Positions 13,801 to 28,800 of a stretch of DNA of 64,000 bases are shown one piece after another. Below the pieces are notes generated by a model. The model was given only the letters and a program-made list of their open reading frames with translations. It had not been told where the DNA came from and did no database searches. This DNA comes from Setaria digitata (taxonomy: Eukaryota > Nematoda > Chromadorea > Rhabditida > Setariidae): positions 120,742-184,741 of the forward strand of contig RCAB01000085.1 of assembly GCA_003640385.1 (NCBI GenBank), in the 5' to 3' direction. The first letter of the stretch is position 1; each line of letters starts with the position of its first letter. The translations under genes and the position numbers were made by a program.

Positions 13801-16800
13801 GATAACTGCGTAAACACAAAAAATCAAAAATCAACACTCATGGAGTGCGAGCTTCCTATAAGTTAGATTACCATAGTAATGACAAGAGTGTCCAAATGTT
13901 TTCACTGCGTAAAAAAATTGAAATTGAAAGAAATCACCTAGCTACTTCTTCTTCAACGTTCTTGAGATCCATTGGTTCCTTTTTAGATGATGAACGATTT
14001 GATTTCCGCTCAGTTGTACTTGATCTAAAAAACAAAAGAAGCTGTACTTCCACAAACAAAAATTAGGTTGCAGCGCACTTTTTCGTCCTACAAAAAATCT
14101 CTAAAAAAGAGCAAAATATAAGAATCCTTTAAATTTTTAGATTCCGCGCGTATATTATTACGTAATAAATTTCAGTTTGCACACTTAGTTAAAAAAAAAA
14201 ACTTGAAAAAAATTTGCAATTTTTTTAATTGCTTGTTAAAAGAAGAATCACTCTGGCTGTAGCAACAATTTATTGCGATAAAAAAGATCTAAAATCTCGA
14301 AAACTAATAAGGACAAGAGTTAGAGGGAAGAAAATCAAAATTATGCAAAGAAAGGATTGCTAGCTCAAAACTATAAATCGAAATGCAAACAATATTGTTA
14401 TTTAGAACAGACAAATGAAGAGAGATGAAGAGATATCTCATAGAGCTGTACTTTACAAAAACATAATGGCATTTAAACAATGAAAGAGAAAGTAAAGAGT
14501 TTGAAAAGAAAGAAAAAAAAAATGATCGTTTCCAAACAATCATTTTCCTCTCACAATACAACTTCGCTACTACTAAGCGGTTTTTTACGTAACAGATATC
14601 GCTCGCTATCTTAGGATTTACCAAAGCTAGCTAGAGCCACTACTTATTCCCAAAAGTATAAAAAGAAACAAATAGAACAGAAATAATAACATACCTCCCG
14701 CTACTGAAATAACTCTTTCAGGATCACCCGCAGGGTTTTTGAAGAGATTTACAAAACCTCCTAAAGGATCATTCAGTTTCCAAACTGGTAGAGTGGAACC
14801 GAACTTGTTTTATTTTAGCAGGTCAACAGATGCAGCTGCCTTTAAATAAAGGCAATAATTTTTAAGTCGGCACCCTTGGGGAATTATCAGCAGTACTCAA
14901 TCGATGCCATTCAAGTTGTGAAATGAAATATTAAAGGTGATTTAAAATGTGCATTAACCTGAACGATGTTCGCAACGGAACGTAATGCTGCTGTTGTTGC
15001 TGTTGCTGTGGTTGAAACCCATTCCCAGGTGATGTACCATAACTTTTTGACATATTCACTGAATCAATTTGTCTTGCGCTGCTGTGATTATCACTTCTAC
15101 TGCTACTTGTACTGTCAAGCAAATATGCCCTTTGACCCGTAATTACCGGATCGCCCACTCCTAATCCATCTGAAAAATAATAATAATTTTACAAAATTTT
15201 TGTTGGAACGAGGATACAAAACGGACCCAAAGAATTTTAGGAAAACGATTTATGGTTTAAAAAGGAAAGATCAGAAGACCAGAATTTTCCAAGATGAAAG
15301 AATATTTTATATAGTCAATGAAAAAAAAAGTAATAAAACTCCACAGCAAAACCAAATGAAAAGGCTAATATCACGAAAATTGCCGTCGCAAAGAACATGC
15401 TACTATGGAAAGGATGGAAAAGAATTGGTCTCCTTCAAAAAGAGCTATTCATACCACTGCTTCATTTAATACCAATCTCTACAACTGGTTATGTCTACTA
15501 TCATCGCTTCTGCTCTAGCATTACACCATTTTAATTCGAACTGGGAACTAAGCAAAAACTAACTTGGGCCTGGAAAAAAAACTTCATTATCGAAAATGTA
15601 GTCGCATCGGTAATATGCAATGGCATAAATATGCACAATAGATAGGAAGGACATGTAGAGCGCAAAGCTCATAGTTCTATTCTTTTAAATTATGAGCTAT
15701 ATTTTTCATTAAATTTTCTTTAAGATCAAATGCACAAAATTACTCTAAAATTGAAAAAAAAAAAAAAAAAAAAAAAAAAACAGCTTCTGAAAAGATGAGA
15801 GAATGTGTTTCTCTTGTTTAATAGTATCAATGACAGCATTTTTGGATAACCACAAACCACTGTTACATTTTTTGCCATTGTTCTCACAGTTCCCTGTCTT
15901 ATCCTTTCATGATGAAAAAAAAAAACAACAGAGTATAGGCATTCTTCCCGACAACATCCAGAAAAAAATTTAATGTGTAGTAATGCAATAAAAATAAAAA
16001 AAATTATTGTAATAAAATGGCAACATCAGAAACCAACAATACGATGGAACAAATAATTAGTAGTGGATGGCCATAATTGCTATGTTAAAGGTTCCACAGT
16101 CTAGGAACATACCATGGCATTAAATCTTGAGCTATTTATTACATTTGGTTAGCTGTGCACGAAAGACGGGTAAAGAGAGAGTTCAACTAATAAACTAACT
16201 AAGGGACGACAAAATTAGCTTAACAGTTAGCTATCCGTAAAGCAACTTTAAAAGGAAAATAAATTACCAGTAAGCCACTACCAACCATGCATACTTAATA
16301 CCGTTTTGATCTATGTATTTTTAGGATGCAAGTCTAACTCTTCCATAATGATATTGAGAATGCTCNACAGATAGCACTACCAATAAGTCAAATTATTAAT
16401 GAATTAAACATAGAAATGAGTAAGGCGTATTATTCAGATGATCGAATGTAAATTACAAGCAAAGCCATGCTGTTTCCAAATATATTTATTAATACCACCT
16501 CTTTCTCTATCAAAAGAAAAAAACAAAGGGAAAACTCTTTACCCATAAATTAATTCGCCACCACAGAATTTAAGGAAATCCGCTAGTTTCTCGTCTTCTC
16601 GAGAAAATTAAAAAAAAAAAAAAAAAAAGAGAGAAAAGAAAAAAGGATTTCGGCATTTCTTGAAACCCAATGTCTCATAAAGAAACTAAAGTAAAACTTT
16701 ACAGAAAAAATTAAGTGATAAATCAAGTGGTAAAAAAAAAAAAAAATAAGTGGAGATTAAGTGTAAGAGATATGAAACGGCCGGAAGTGCTACAAAAAGA

Positions 16801-19800
16801 CAGCTATGACACAACAGAGAATTTTAAAAAATATGGAGAACATCGAGACCACCTTCAATTATACCGGTACTGTTATACGGTAGTACAGGATAAAAGTTAT
16901 ACAGTAACACTTCATTGACATACACCCGTCAATTTTCCAGTGCGGCGACAGGAAATTTTATAATCTACTAATCATGCATTTCGAAAATAAAAGATGCATA
17001 GAATTCTGAGGGAAATTAAGTAATGAGTGACAGCGAGGTCTCTACTGGATTCAACAAATCTTAATTAGTGGTGAAAACATTTTTTAGCATTTATCAAGGA
17101 TGTGCATAATATCTTCAAATTGACATACAAGGGAACTGTAATAAATAACAGAAAGGCTAACCGTGTAAAGTAATATTTCGTCGACTAGTGTAAAACTGTT
17201 GCAGTTTTATTCCATCCTCATCAACATCTCTATCCCGTTCATCAGTATTGCCAATACTGAACGCAGAAGTTACAGAATTTGCCTCTTGCTGTTTTGCGCT
17301 TGTGACCAGTGAACTTGTCACCTTCGAGCATGGTACAATATCAACACCGCCGACACAACTCCCGCTGCTACTTAAACTATTCTCCAAATAATCACAGGAA
17401 CCAATATGTTGCTGATTTACTATCATGTATGGCCCTATAATTCATTACTCGATCAGACCTTATATGATTTCAATAGTAGGAGTCCTTGACATAATTAAAG
17501 AAAAAAAAACTTACCTGAATGATTTTTAAGAAATCTAATAAACCACTGTCCATGCAATTAAAAGCTACAAGCACATAGCTGAGGTAACTGTTAATAACAT
17601 TCCGAGCAGGAAACAGTTATTAGCATAATCATAGTCAAATAGCATTTTAAAATTAAGCTTCTCAACTTACTGCATCGAGTGAATTTGAAAAAAAAAGTGT
17701 TTCAGAATCATCAACCTGTCCCGCCTGTGTGGTCAATTCCTGTACCATCGACAAAATGACAAGTTGGTCCCTGTAATCCAGGCAACTTCTCAGCCAATGT
17801 TGCTGCATTTCGTACATTAACCAGCATTTCCTGCCTCAGTTGCTGAGCTAAAATGAACAGAAATATTTTAAGTGATCCTAAAACTGGTAAGCAGCAAGAA
17901 CATTTAATGCCTTCTGGAGTACCAAGGAGTAGTTTTAGTAAGTTAGGTTCTGCGAAGAGTACATGATGATAACAACATTTCCTAACAACTGAAATTCAAA
18001 TTTACTTCAAGTTCTCGGGAAAATTAAATTCCATTTCCAAACGGAACCTATCTAGGAAAGTCTTTTTTGGCGACTTCCCGTAGCATTTTTTGGAAAAATC
18101 CCAGCACTACTTCGAAGATTGAAACAATAATAATCTAAAATCTCTTGCAACCGAAAGATATCTGATGTTTCCCAATTAGCTCTCATGAATTTCATTCCCC
18201 TCGTATTACAACTAATGCAACACTTTGCGATAATCATTTGAGTAAAAAGAATAATGCATATTGAGTTGGGGGAATATTCTCTACAGATGTTATCTTCATG
18301 CGAGAATTCAGACGTTCAAAGAATCTTTAAGATAACTGGATAAGTCAAAGAAAATGTATATTATTTTTAAAAAAATGACAGCAAACAAAAGCACATTAAC
18401 GACCGCTACGGAATTACTTATCACCATGGTGACGAATTTATCATCCCAACAGTTATTCGTCCTAACTACCACAATTATGAGTTCACATCTATAACCGTTA
18501 TATATATATTTTCATTATATAAATATTATATATATAATATCTGGAAACCTCAAATACACTATCATGTATTGGCAATTGAAAATGCTTATTTTACAGTACT
18601 ATCAAATGAAAATTAATGCACTGAGAGTTTTCTACTATCTGAATATCTATCTGAGAAAGAATCTATTGTAAAGCAGCATCATTGTTTTAGGAGCGGAATA
18701 TTCAACGAACTACCCGCAACAAACAGGTAGGTACTTGCGAAACAGGGGCAGACAACAAACACCATTTGACTTTTACTTAATTCCGAAGAACTACTGTGTT
18801 AACGTTCCTAGTAATTTAATTGAAAATCTCCTCAATTCTTCAGTAAACTGCTGAAAAACAACAACAATGGATAATAATGTAACGAAATAATAAATAAAGG
18901 AAAATGTAGCACTTTCCGTAAAATTTAAAAAAAAAAAAAAAAAAAAGCAATTCTTTACAAATATCTGATAGATGAATCCTCGAAGCTCAACCCATTGCTG
19001 TAACACGTGAAGACGTACAAAACCTAATACTGTTTTTGCGAGAATGAAATAAATGAATAGGTAAAGTCATATGACAATCCGAGCGCTTAATCCAGTTTTC
19101 TTTCCTTTGCAATCGAAACCGATACTACACTTAGCAGTATAGCTTGCTGGCTAATACTATCAACCCCGTTGGTAGAGGATGACAGTGTTAGCCGTTTCAT
19201 TTTATTTACTTCGTTTTGACTAATGCGGAATGTACATCCAAATAAGTGGATAAATAAAAAAGGAGATATAATGTAGTTAAATAAATTTGCCTCTAAGTAA
19301 TTAAATGTTGATGAATGGTGTGCAACTGAAACAACTGAAGCCGTAATGGAAGCTGAACAGGATAACCAAAGCTTGGCACAAAACTGCGTATTACAGAAAA
19401 CATTGCATTATTCGAACAAATTTAGTAAAGAACAGAGCTTCATTCAGATCAAGAACTCACTGCAAAAACACAGCGCAACTCCTTTTCACTACGAGGACGT
19501 TCGTAAGAATGACTTATCATTAAAATCGTATTGATGTTGCAATGTGCTTGCAGAAATAATTCGATGAAAATTCTTGAGAAAAAAAAAGAAAAGAAAAGAC
19601 GAAAAAGGAGAATCCAGAAGCAGGCAAACACTTGAAAAAATCTTTATACATAACAAATGCATACTTGGAGAGATGAGCCACCAGAATGGTTGCTTCCCCT
19701 TTTTATGGTGTATATGTCTCATATTGAACACATCTATCTGGATAATCACTATTCACCGTAATCGCAGCAACTATACGGTATATCTTTTTTGTTCAAAAAT

Positions 19801-22800
19801 TACACGGTAGATAGATCTCATCCTTGCACATATATTGTGAAGCGACGCAACAGTGCTATTTTTCCTACATTCCCTCGGCTAAAGCGTCGCGAGATGACAG
19901 AACTACAACAGCTTCTTTCTGTGCTGCTTTAATTGGATTTATCTATGAATTCACAACTTACAAAGACCAGATGGCGTGTAATCATTATGCATATAATGTT
20001 GTTGGTGACGCGGAACATTCGTTGTTGCTGTATAGTAGTGTTGCTCATCGGAATGATCATTACTATTATCGGCAAGAGTGCTTGCTGGCATCAATTTTGT
20101 TAAGTCTGCAATGCAGTTGCGACAAATTACAATGTATACATGCACAAACAAAAAACTTGAAAACTGCTTTGAAGAGTCAATCCCGATTTCAAGTTATTAA
20201 TAGCATTATGTGCTTTAAATTTTCTAAAAATCAAAAACCTTACCTTCCAAGCTATCAAGCAGCTTAATCTAGCTTATTTTAGTCTCAATTTTTAAGCATT
20301 AAATATCTGGAATGTGTATGGAGACATTATCCTCATTAAACAACACAAAGAATGAAACAAAAAAAAAAAAAAAGGAAATGAAAATTGTGGTAAGAAACCA
20401 GCCTCAGAGGGAAAAAGTGATTTTTCACAGTGACCAGAAGTGATGGCTATGCCCTCGCGATCTAGCTTATTTTCTTACAAAAAAATAATCGACAAGACGA
20501 ACTGATGCATTCATCTTTCGACATAGAAGAATGTACAGTTGAAACAATCTTCCTAATAGCAGAATTTATAGAGAATGCATTGTGCTTATATCTGATATAA
20601 AACCAGCCAATCTGGGTCCGTACAAGCCAACAAAAAACAGAAAGCAGTACACATGTAAGAAATAGAAAGCTTGAAGCATTGATTAATCATTAATTAATTT
20701 CACAATTACAATACAACGGTACCATGATCATATGCATTCATAGTATTTGGCTGGTGTGTTGTAAGCTGTTGTTGTCGATTGTACGTACAGTCAGTATCCG
20801 TTACCATTGCCGTTATCTGTTGCTGTGTATACATTGTGTCATTATTGATGGCATCGCCACCACCATCGGAACAAACATCCTGCATGACAATCGTACTCTT
20901 TGATGTAACAGGTGGTTGTGTGGTATGATATTGATGCTGTTGGTTTCGTTCGAAATTATCAGTAGGTCGTTCCAGATCCGTTGATGTCATATGATTCTGG
21001 AGATGATGACGATGGCTCCCATGGACTGTCGTTTCATGCAATAGAGGCGAAGGCTGACGAAATGACGTCAACGTTTCATGTATAGGAGGTAGAAGATCTA
21101 TAAAAGTAATTTGAAGGAAATGTAATATATGAAGAAAAACGCAGGGCTTTTCAAATACTAAACATAAATTCATTGAACCTCGTCGTACTCAATGATTTCA
21201 CCAGAAAGTCCATTTATCCACCCAACCAGTGCTTGCGACTTATTATGTAGAGAACAAATGCTTATCCTTAAAAAAAAAAAAAAAAAAGTGGAGAATGAAG
21301 GGAGTGGAGACAGGGAATTGATATAATTAGTTGAATTGTGAACTTGTACACTTGGTGCGAAACCACTCCTGGCCTCAGAATTTCTCCATTATAAAAGGTA
21401 TGAAGATATGCATAACATTTAGATTTGCTTGGAATTAAAGAACTTCCTGCTTTATCTACACCTTGACTTTACAAACTGATATACTTTTAGAAGAAGATTT
21501 TGAGTCTTTGCCTGCACTGTTTACAAAAATTCGTGATCTATTTACAGGTGAATCATTTTGACAAACGCAGCCGATGCCATTCATTCACTTTTTTTTTGTA
21601 ATTTTTAACAGCTGGGTAATGTATTAGTTTGAAAAAGATCCATATAATGGGGAAAGAGATATAATAACACTCAATTTGGTAATCTATTCATCATAGTTCA
21701 TCACTTTAAATATAATACTTTGAACCAAATGAGCAAAAGATTAAAAATAAAAAAGGGAATGTCTCCCGTTCCGCTAATAAAGAAGAGAGAAATGTCGTCC
21801 TAAGGGGTCAATCAAATTGTACAGCTAAAAAACCAAGAAAACCAATTAAAATTTGGTAACTCCCAGAACTTATTTCGTGCAAACTACAGCACTTCCTTTC
21901 TAAAATTTCAAATTCTTCTTTCTGCAGTCCGCCAGATCGTTTGCACTCTTCATCATTTCTCATTTTTTTCTCTTTGAATCTTTAACAGCTGTTGATTTAG
22001 GGAATACAGAGCACCTTGAAAATCCTGACTTTTGATTTTTAGTTCTTCAGAAAACTTTGCGAAAATAAGTCCAAGACATGCTTAGTTCATTTGATGCGTT
22101 AATATAAAAACAGGTTCTCAACTGCCATGCATTAAATAGAATAAAATTAGTGATATTTTTACCATGGCAACTCTTCATGTTCATCTAATTTTGTTTCTCT
22201 TTCTTGCTTAATCACCCATACTTTTAAAGTGAGCACTTTCATTTGTACATATCTACTTGAGGAGGATGCACTGAATATATTATCATAAAACATATTCAAT
22301 TTATCTTTCCATCCAATATTCCGTTCTTTTTGTTAGCTCACTCCATCGGCAATTCGCGAAGAATAATGAAGCCTAGATTTTATTTCTAAACTCCCAATTT
22401 CCAATAATTCTTAAGTTACATTTAACATACCAGTTAGTATTTCCACAGATGTATTTAAAGCCTCCAACGATATCACAAAAAAAGGCACAGTAATCACCGG
22501 AAGATTAAATACTATTAGTAACTTCTCTAATAATAAATTATATGTTATATAGATAAGAAAAAGGAAATGAAAAAGAAGCTAACTTTGGGAGAGGCAGGCA
22601 CTTTGAGAGCAGTCGGTCGCTTGCGTCATCACAAATGAGTGAGATCCTTTGGTGAGATGCTTTTTTTGTTTAAATTTCACCGCCGCGACCGTCACTTCAA
22701 TATCAGTTTTCTGGAAAAACTATGAAAACAAGGAATATCTTTCACTACGCTTACTAAATGCCATCCTAGTATACAAATGAATCCGAAGTAGAAAATAGAA

Positions 22801-25800
22801 CTGTTTTAAACATGAATAATAACTTTTCGCACTGACACATAAAATCTGAAAGCATACCTTCTGAACATCCTGAAATAGTTTTGGAGGCTCTTTTGAATGA
22901 TTGTCGTAAGGGATGGTGTTTGACGTCGTTACGTTATTATGATAATGCTGTTTTGCAGGAACTGTACAAACGCTCTCACTGCTACTGTCGGAACTGCTAC
23001 TGTTGTTACTCCCGATGCTGTATGTATTGCTAGTTCCAGTTTCTTTATAAGATGAAACAATACTTCGTACTGCTGCTGGAGTTAAACAAGACCTAGAAAT
23101 TTGAAAACTGTATTAAATTCCGAAGGATAAAGAAAGAAACAGAATGAAATAGCATATTTGCTGTACCTATTTGTTGCTCCTAATTGTGGAAAGACTTTGC
23201 TAGTTCATGATAGCTGATTCCAACTAAGCAACCTCAGTAACTGGCTATTCTCGGAAGATTCATTTATTTTCAGTCTCTTTTTCTCTCCCAACATTACACA
23301 GAGACCTACAATTGATTTCTAAAAAATTTGTTTCCCAAATTTTTAAAGGAAATCCAGGTCCAAAAACACAATTACAATTTGGTGTCGATCCCATCGATTC
23401 CCACCTCCCAAATTTCCTCAATACTAATAGAACCAAAGTTAAACGAAACCAATCATACAAAGAATACGGAAAAAAACAAAATATGGTTTCAGGTTAAATA
23501 TTAAGTTTCAAAATTTGCTGTCCCGATCGAAAAAGCAAGTGGGTTAAAATGACCCAGCTTTTTCCATAATGACTGATGACTGAAATAGCATGACTAAAAT
23601 GTTAACGTTACGATCAATGCTAGCTTTACGATGTCTGAAAGGAGTTTTGATCGGAAATCTTGCTACTTGTGGCTCATTTAAACGCTTGACCATTCAATTT
23701 CTAATGGAAATAGAAAACAACCCCTTGTTTGGAGAAATCCATAGCATAAAACAAATACTTTTTTTAAATTTCATTCCCTACGATGGAAAAAAAGCCAACT
23801 TCTGTTATGCAGATGCGAATTGCTAAATACAAACGTAAACAACAGCGGACTTCTACTACAAAATTTTCATACTTCTAATTATAGTCATTGATTTTTCAGC
23901 ATCACTTCATGGCTTGATTTTGACTTTAAAATAAAAAGCCTGAAATCTTTTATAAAAAAAAAAAAAAAAATGAATGGTTATCTAGAAAGAGTTGCAATGA
24001 AAGCAGCAGTAGCAAAAAACCAATTTTCGAGAAGGGCATTTCGACGTCCTATCCTCCTCCCTCCCGTCCTACTCTGTTTCCACATATTCAATGCATTTGA
24101 TGGTAGTCAAATGCCTTCGTCGGAAAACATGTGCATACATATACACATACGCGCACTTATCGGGACGAATTTATTTTCTGGAATGTGCTTTTCCCAGAAA
24201 AAATTCTCCTTTTATGTAAAATATACAAAGGAATAGCAAAAATGAAACGAAGAGAAGCATTATTTAGGTTACTAATCTATTATAAATTACGCAAACAGCC
24301 AAAAAATATGGCAACCTTCCACGATGTATTTAGATCAAAGGAACAGTAAGCTACGTAAATCTCAAAATACCCCAAATCAAGCCAAATCTGAGTGTATTTA
24401 GATAGGTTATCTTTCAACAACACAACTGCTTCCTAGGAAGTTCAGTATTCAGTTGCAAGATATCCAAATATATGAGGTGTATAATTTACAGGTGAGGGTA
24501 ATCATAAAGTCGTGAAAGTGAAATTCCCTACCGCAATTCAATCATAAGTTTTTGGAAAACACAGTAATATAAAAGAAACAGAGCAGAAGAATGCTTTTGG
24601 ACAGAAGCATTTGACGATGCAACAGCGGGCACTAAAAGCAAAATTTCGAAAGTAGGAAAAAAAACGTGTCAAGCAAAAGAACAGAAAAATATCAGAATAA
24701 ACAAAAATACGCTAGGGCACATTTAGGTCTCATTTTGCACAGTACTACACAGCCCATGAATTTCTTCAATTTTCATCTGCAATTAATCGTTTAACTATAT
24801 TTGAAACTGCCTGTTTTATAGAATGACATGTGCCATGACTCACTAAAGTGTATCTAAGCAATTTTAATCCGTTCTGCAAAAAAAGCATTACTCTCAAGGA
24901 ACTCGTGAAATGTTACAAAAAAGAAAGCATTATTAGCATGTCTAAAAAAATTAACGAAGAGCGCACTTCAAAAATACAGCAACGATGTCAAATATTATTC
25001 CGGCCTTAATCATACGTACAAAAATCTTTATTGCATCACGAAATTACCGGGTTTTCTAAAAACTGTAGAGAGAAAAAAGAAGAGAATGATGAAATTAGGT
25101 ATTATTTAATAAGTGAAAACGAAACAAAAAAAAAGAATCAGTGGACCATTTTACATCACGTAAGAAAATGAAAGAATTACTCCTTTCCCTTTAAACTAAC
25201 TTTAATGGGCGACTGAATAATTAAAATAGTGATGAATGAAGTGCTCGTCCTATCGTAATCGTAACCGAAATTATCGTAATCAAGACACATAAAAGTTTAA
25301 AAAACATCTTCAGATTTTTTTTCCGAAAAAGAGATCTTCTCTAAAAGAAGAATGCCCATTGTTCCCTGATCAAAAAGTGTAACATATATAACAAGCATTT
25401 ATATAACGAAATTTAAAATTTAAAGTCTAAATCTAAAGAAAGTAATGGAGTCTAGCACTGTCCACAATGATCTTAGCAGCTGAGTGTAAGTTACTTTATA
25501 GATAACTTTCGGTATCTGTCTTCTAAAGCAACAACTACTGGAAAATCTTGTTACTTCCTCACATCTCTTGTATCGCCATATATCTAAAACTTGTGGAGAA
25601 ATCGGTATCAGGAACTGAGGGGCAAGCTAATATATTATCCAGCATGATATCAACTATTGATTAACAGCGACTAGTATGTCGAAATATTTCAATTTTGTAG
25701 TTCCACTTATATAATTAGAAGAAAATGATGAAAGCGCGCTTAATAAAGTTCCTATCAGGCTGCTCGAAAAACACAAATTCTTAAACATTATAATTATAAA

Positions 25801-28800
25801 AATGACTTGCTCGTCCCGGATAAATAGAATTCTCTTTTAAATTCTTGCTAGCTTAAAATTTAAAGCCTTTTTCTGACGTCTCACTCCCAAAATCCCGTTT
25901 TAATTTACATACAACTAACTTATCTAAGAGTTTTGGAAAGTTTTTACATACGGACTTAATTTTTAAATGAATTCAATCCAAATTCAATGAAAGGCATGGA
26001 AATAAGCTTCATTTCAAAACGGCATAATAAATATGACGATTTATGAAGAAAACAGAGAAGCACTTGAAGATTAGCAATTTTCGATAACGGACCATCGCTT
26101 TACAAAACATCATGATTACCAGGAGTTTCTGAACGAAAGTCCATTCAAGTAATCTAGACTAATAGTGTAGTAAGACCGTACATCTCAGAGCGTTTTACAA
26201 AAGCGTAAAATTTGAGGACGATGAAGTTAATCTTAAATGATGCATCAAATGCATAAAAAAGTGCTCAAGACACCATGAAATACACACCAGCCGTTTTGGA
26301 ACTGTAACTCACTTAAAAAAAACTCGTGGTAATCATTATAATAGCAGGAAAATGATGGACTCAGTAATCTCAAATATTCTACCTAGCAAAATTCATTAGG
26401 TGTTTTACAAAATATTTGGTGTGATCAGGATCACCTATTGAAAATTAGTTCACAGCATTCTGTTAAGCATAACAGTTTTTTTCTTTTCGCTATAAAATGG
26501 GAATCAGTTTATCTCCAATAAATCGAAATAGACTGTCTATATTTCAAGTTTCGAACAGGTTAAAACTGACTGGTTTCCCATCAGTGCTCTGGAATCCAAA
26601 GCTGGAACATACAAAAAAAAAAAAAAAAAGACGAACCTAATGATTGCAAAGATGAGCAAAAAATATATCAAAAAAGTTTCATTTTCTGAATAGATTACTC
26701 AGCTCGCACACCATATTTGCTTTAGTAGAAGCAGCACAGTGAATAAAAATATACAACATATCAACCACTGCATTCGAAGTCTCAAATCCGGATAAGTGTA
26801 TTTTATTTTCAAAATTCTTCTGCTAAATGCTACCCCCACCACCATAAGGACGCGAAATTGTCTAAAAAACCGAGATACCAACTAGATTCATTAAATGACA
26901 GCTGATGTTACCGATAAGTGTTTTATGATGACAAATGTTCAAAACTAGGCTAGGCAGGAAACAGCGAGGAAAGTGACGAACAAAGGAAAATGGAGCGGGT
27001 GTCTCATAATGAATTGGCCTTAAAAGTGAAGGAAAAGCGAGAAAACGAAATAGCGATTTCCAGAAAAAAGACTGGGAACATGGAGAACTGTTCTCAAACA
27101 ATAAAAATGATGAGGATTGAAAAAGAAAATATTCTTAGAAAAATAGAAGTCCGTTTGCCGCTGGGCTTTCTCGTCCCTTCTCTGAATGCTTGCTTAGTCA
27201 TCAGTTGTAGACAGTTCAAAATGGACAACAAAGAGTTTCTAATACATCTACGAATGTATCGAAATAAATTGCAGATTTTTTTTTTCCCATTATAAATTAT
27301 GCTTATCTCAGTTAAGCTTGGCAATACAGCACGATTCGTTCGGAATTATAGTTTTGACTTTCATCAAAAATCCCCCTTTACCAAGATATAAAAATTCCCC
27401 GCTTTCACACCATCATTCTTGCTGTTCTCACCTAACTGAGATCCTAATATCCAAAATTCCTTAGTATTTATTCATAACAAGGCACACACAATGAAATATA
27501 TATTAACAGAACACAATGGACGTAGCCATTTCCACAAAATATCACTGAATGAGAATCAGCGAACAAAGATCGATGTTTGATAAAATTTTCGTCCTAAGAT
27601 TTCCCATCACAGCAACACTAAAAGACAACTCATCCACTAAATCATCATCAGTGAAATTGATCAGTTTGTTTACAGCATGAAAATGGTTAGTCAACTTGAA
27701 CAAGATGAGAATATGTCCCGAAACAAATAAACGTCATTAAGCTCACTATGATCCGAACTTCCTTGAAGGCACGGTTTAATAACATATTCTTAACATAAAA
27801 AGAATGATCTGTACAGCATCAACGGAAACGCCGAAAATATATTAAGCAGACAGTCCGAAAGCACCAGTCACGAGTTACATGCGAAAAGGACGAGGTAATT
27901 TCAAAAGAGAAAAAAGTTTATTGATTAACATAAATAATTAATTGGTAGCGGCAGGAAATATGTGTTTGAATAATTTGGATAGAAATTTAAGAAGTTAATC
28001 TCTCATTTTGGAAAGCTAATGAGAGGGGATTAATCAGATAACTTCAAACCGCTATTTGTGAAGCGGATAATGAACGAAGTTTGGGCATGATTGCTTTTAG
28101 AAGATAATGATAATGCTTCATCTTTCAGCCAGTAAAATAGTAAACGCAAATAAATGTTCTGACTTTTAAAAGTTGCTGGGAAGAGGTGAAGAGAATGGTG
28201 AGGGAAAAATAAGGAAAAAGAGGTAAAGTTACTGACATACTATTAAATGCATTTAACAAGCGATATTATTTTTGAAAGGCATGATGAATCCATGCAGCTT
28301 AGCATTTATATTTATATGCATATAGAAAGGAAAAATTACTATCCATAAACATTATCATCCAATTTGCTCACTAGAAAATGAATTGCTCAACAGTGAGGTA
28401 GTCATCACTGCTTTACAGTGCTCACTTCATCGTACTTTAAGGCCTAATGTTCCGATCTTACCACATAATACTTCATTCTATATTCACCCATTTCATTTGC
28501 TCTGGAATATATCTCATTACCTTGATTTAATGGGAATTCCTTTCACAAATGTTCGAAGAAAACTAGAAATCCCTTTTCCTGTTAGATAAAAGATGCTTCT
28601 CATTACAAAAATGAATTATTGCAAGCTTGGAAGTAACGTGGCTGAGCACGCTTACTCTCTCATCTAGAAAACACTGCTGTAAAACATGCTTCTAATGTAT
28701 TCATACTGAGGCTAATATAAAGTGGAATATTTAAATACTCAATTCTTCTTTATAATTTGAACCACCATGATATCAGTGTCAGAAATATGACTGAGATAGA

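Larger units (their letters stand above)
14959..23092 (-). other. Giant gene, Ser/Thr/Asn/His-rich exons before the fingers
   Basis: Exons are 23092-22858, 22710-22584, 21097-20723, 20105-19962, 17847-17716, 17434-17162 and 15169-14959. They include a Ser/Asn tract (SIGSNNSSSSDSSSES), a basic stretch (VAAVKFKQKKHLTKGSHSF), a His/Thr/Gln-rich exon, a helix-prone segment (QQLRQEMLVNVRNAATLAEK) and a short Gln run. No domain is recognised. Reading through the 20723 donor meets TAA at 20706. The exon at 20105-19962 lies opposite a longer plus-strand open frame, which I treat as its shadow because the minus frame has a good TTGCAG acceptor, a GTAAGT donor and fitting phases. Confidence 0.72.

Noticed and set aside
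15200..15469. Plus-strand open frame of 89 codons
   Set aside because: It is Lys/Arg-rich, as expected by chance in A-rich DNA, and no recognised motif is present.
19824..20267. 147-residue plus-strand open frame
   Set aside because: It lies opposite a minus-strand exon (20105-19962) with good splice sites and fitting phases, has no splice context of its own, and shows no recognised similarity.
20706..21097. Separate gene ending at the TAA at 20706 (and likewise at 7874 and 4113), i.e. three or four tandem zinc-finger genes
   Set aside because: Each of these exons has a usable donor just before the stop (G|GTACCG, AA|GTTAGTG, GG|GTAGAT) whose phase matches the next downstream exon, and no new start exon is visible after them. 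One continuous gene is simpler; truncated isoforms are kept as a finding.
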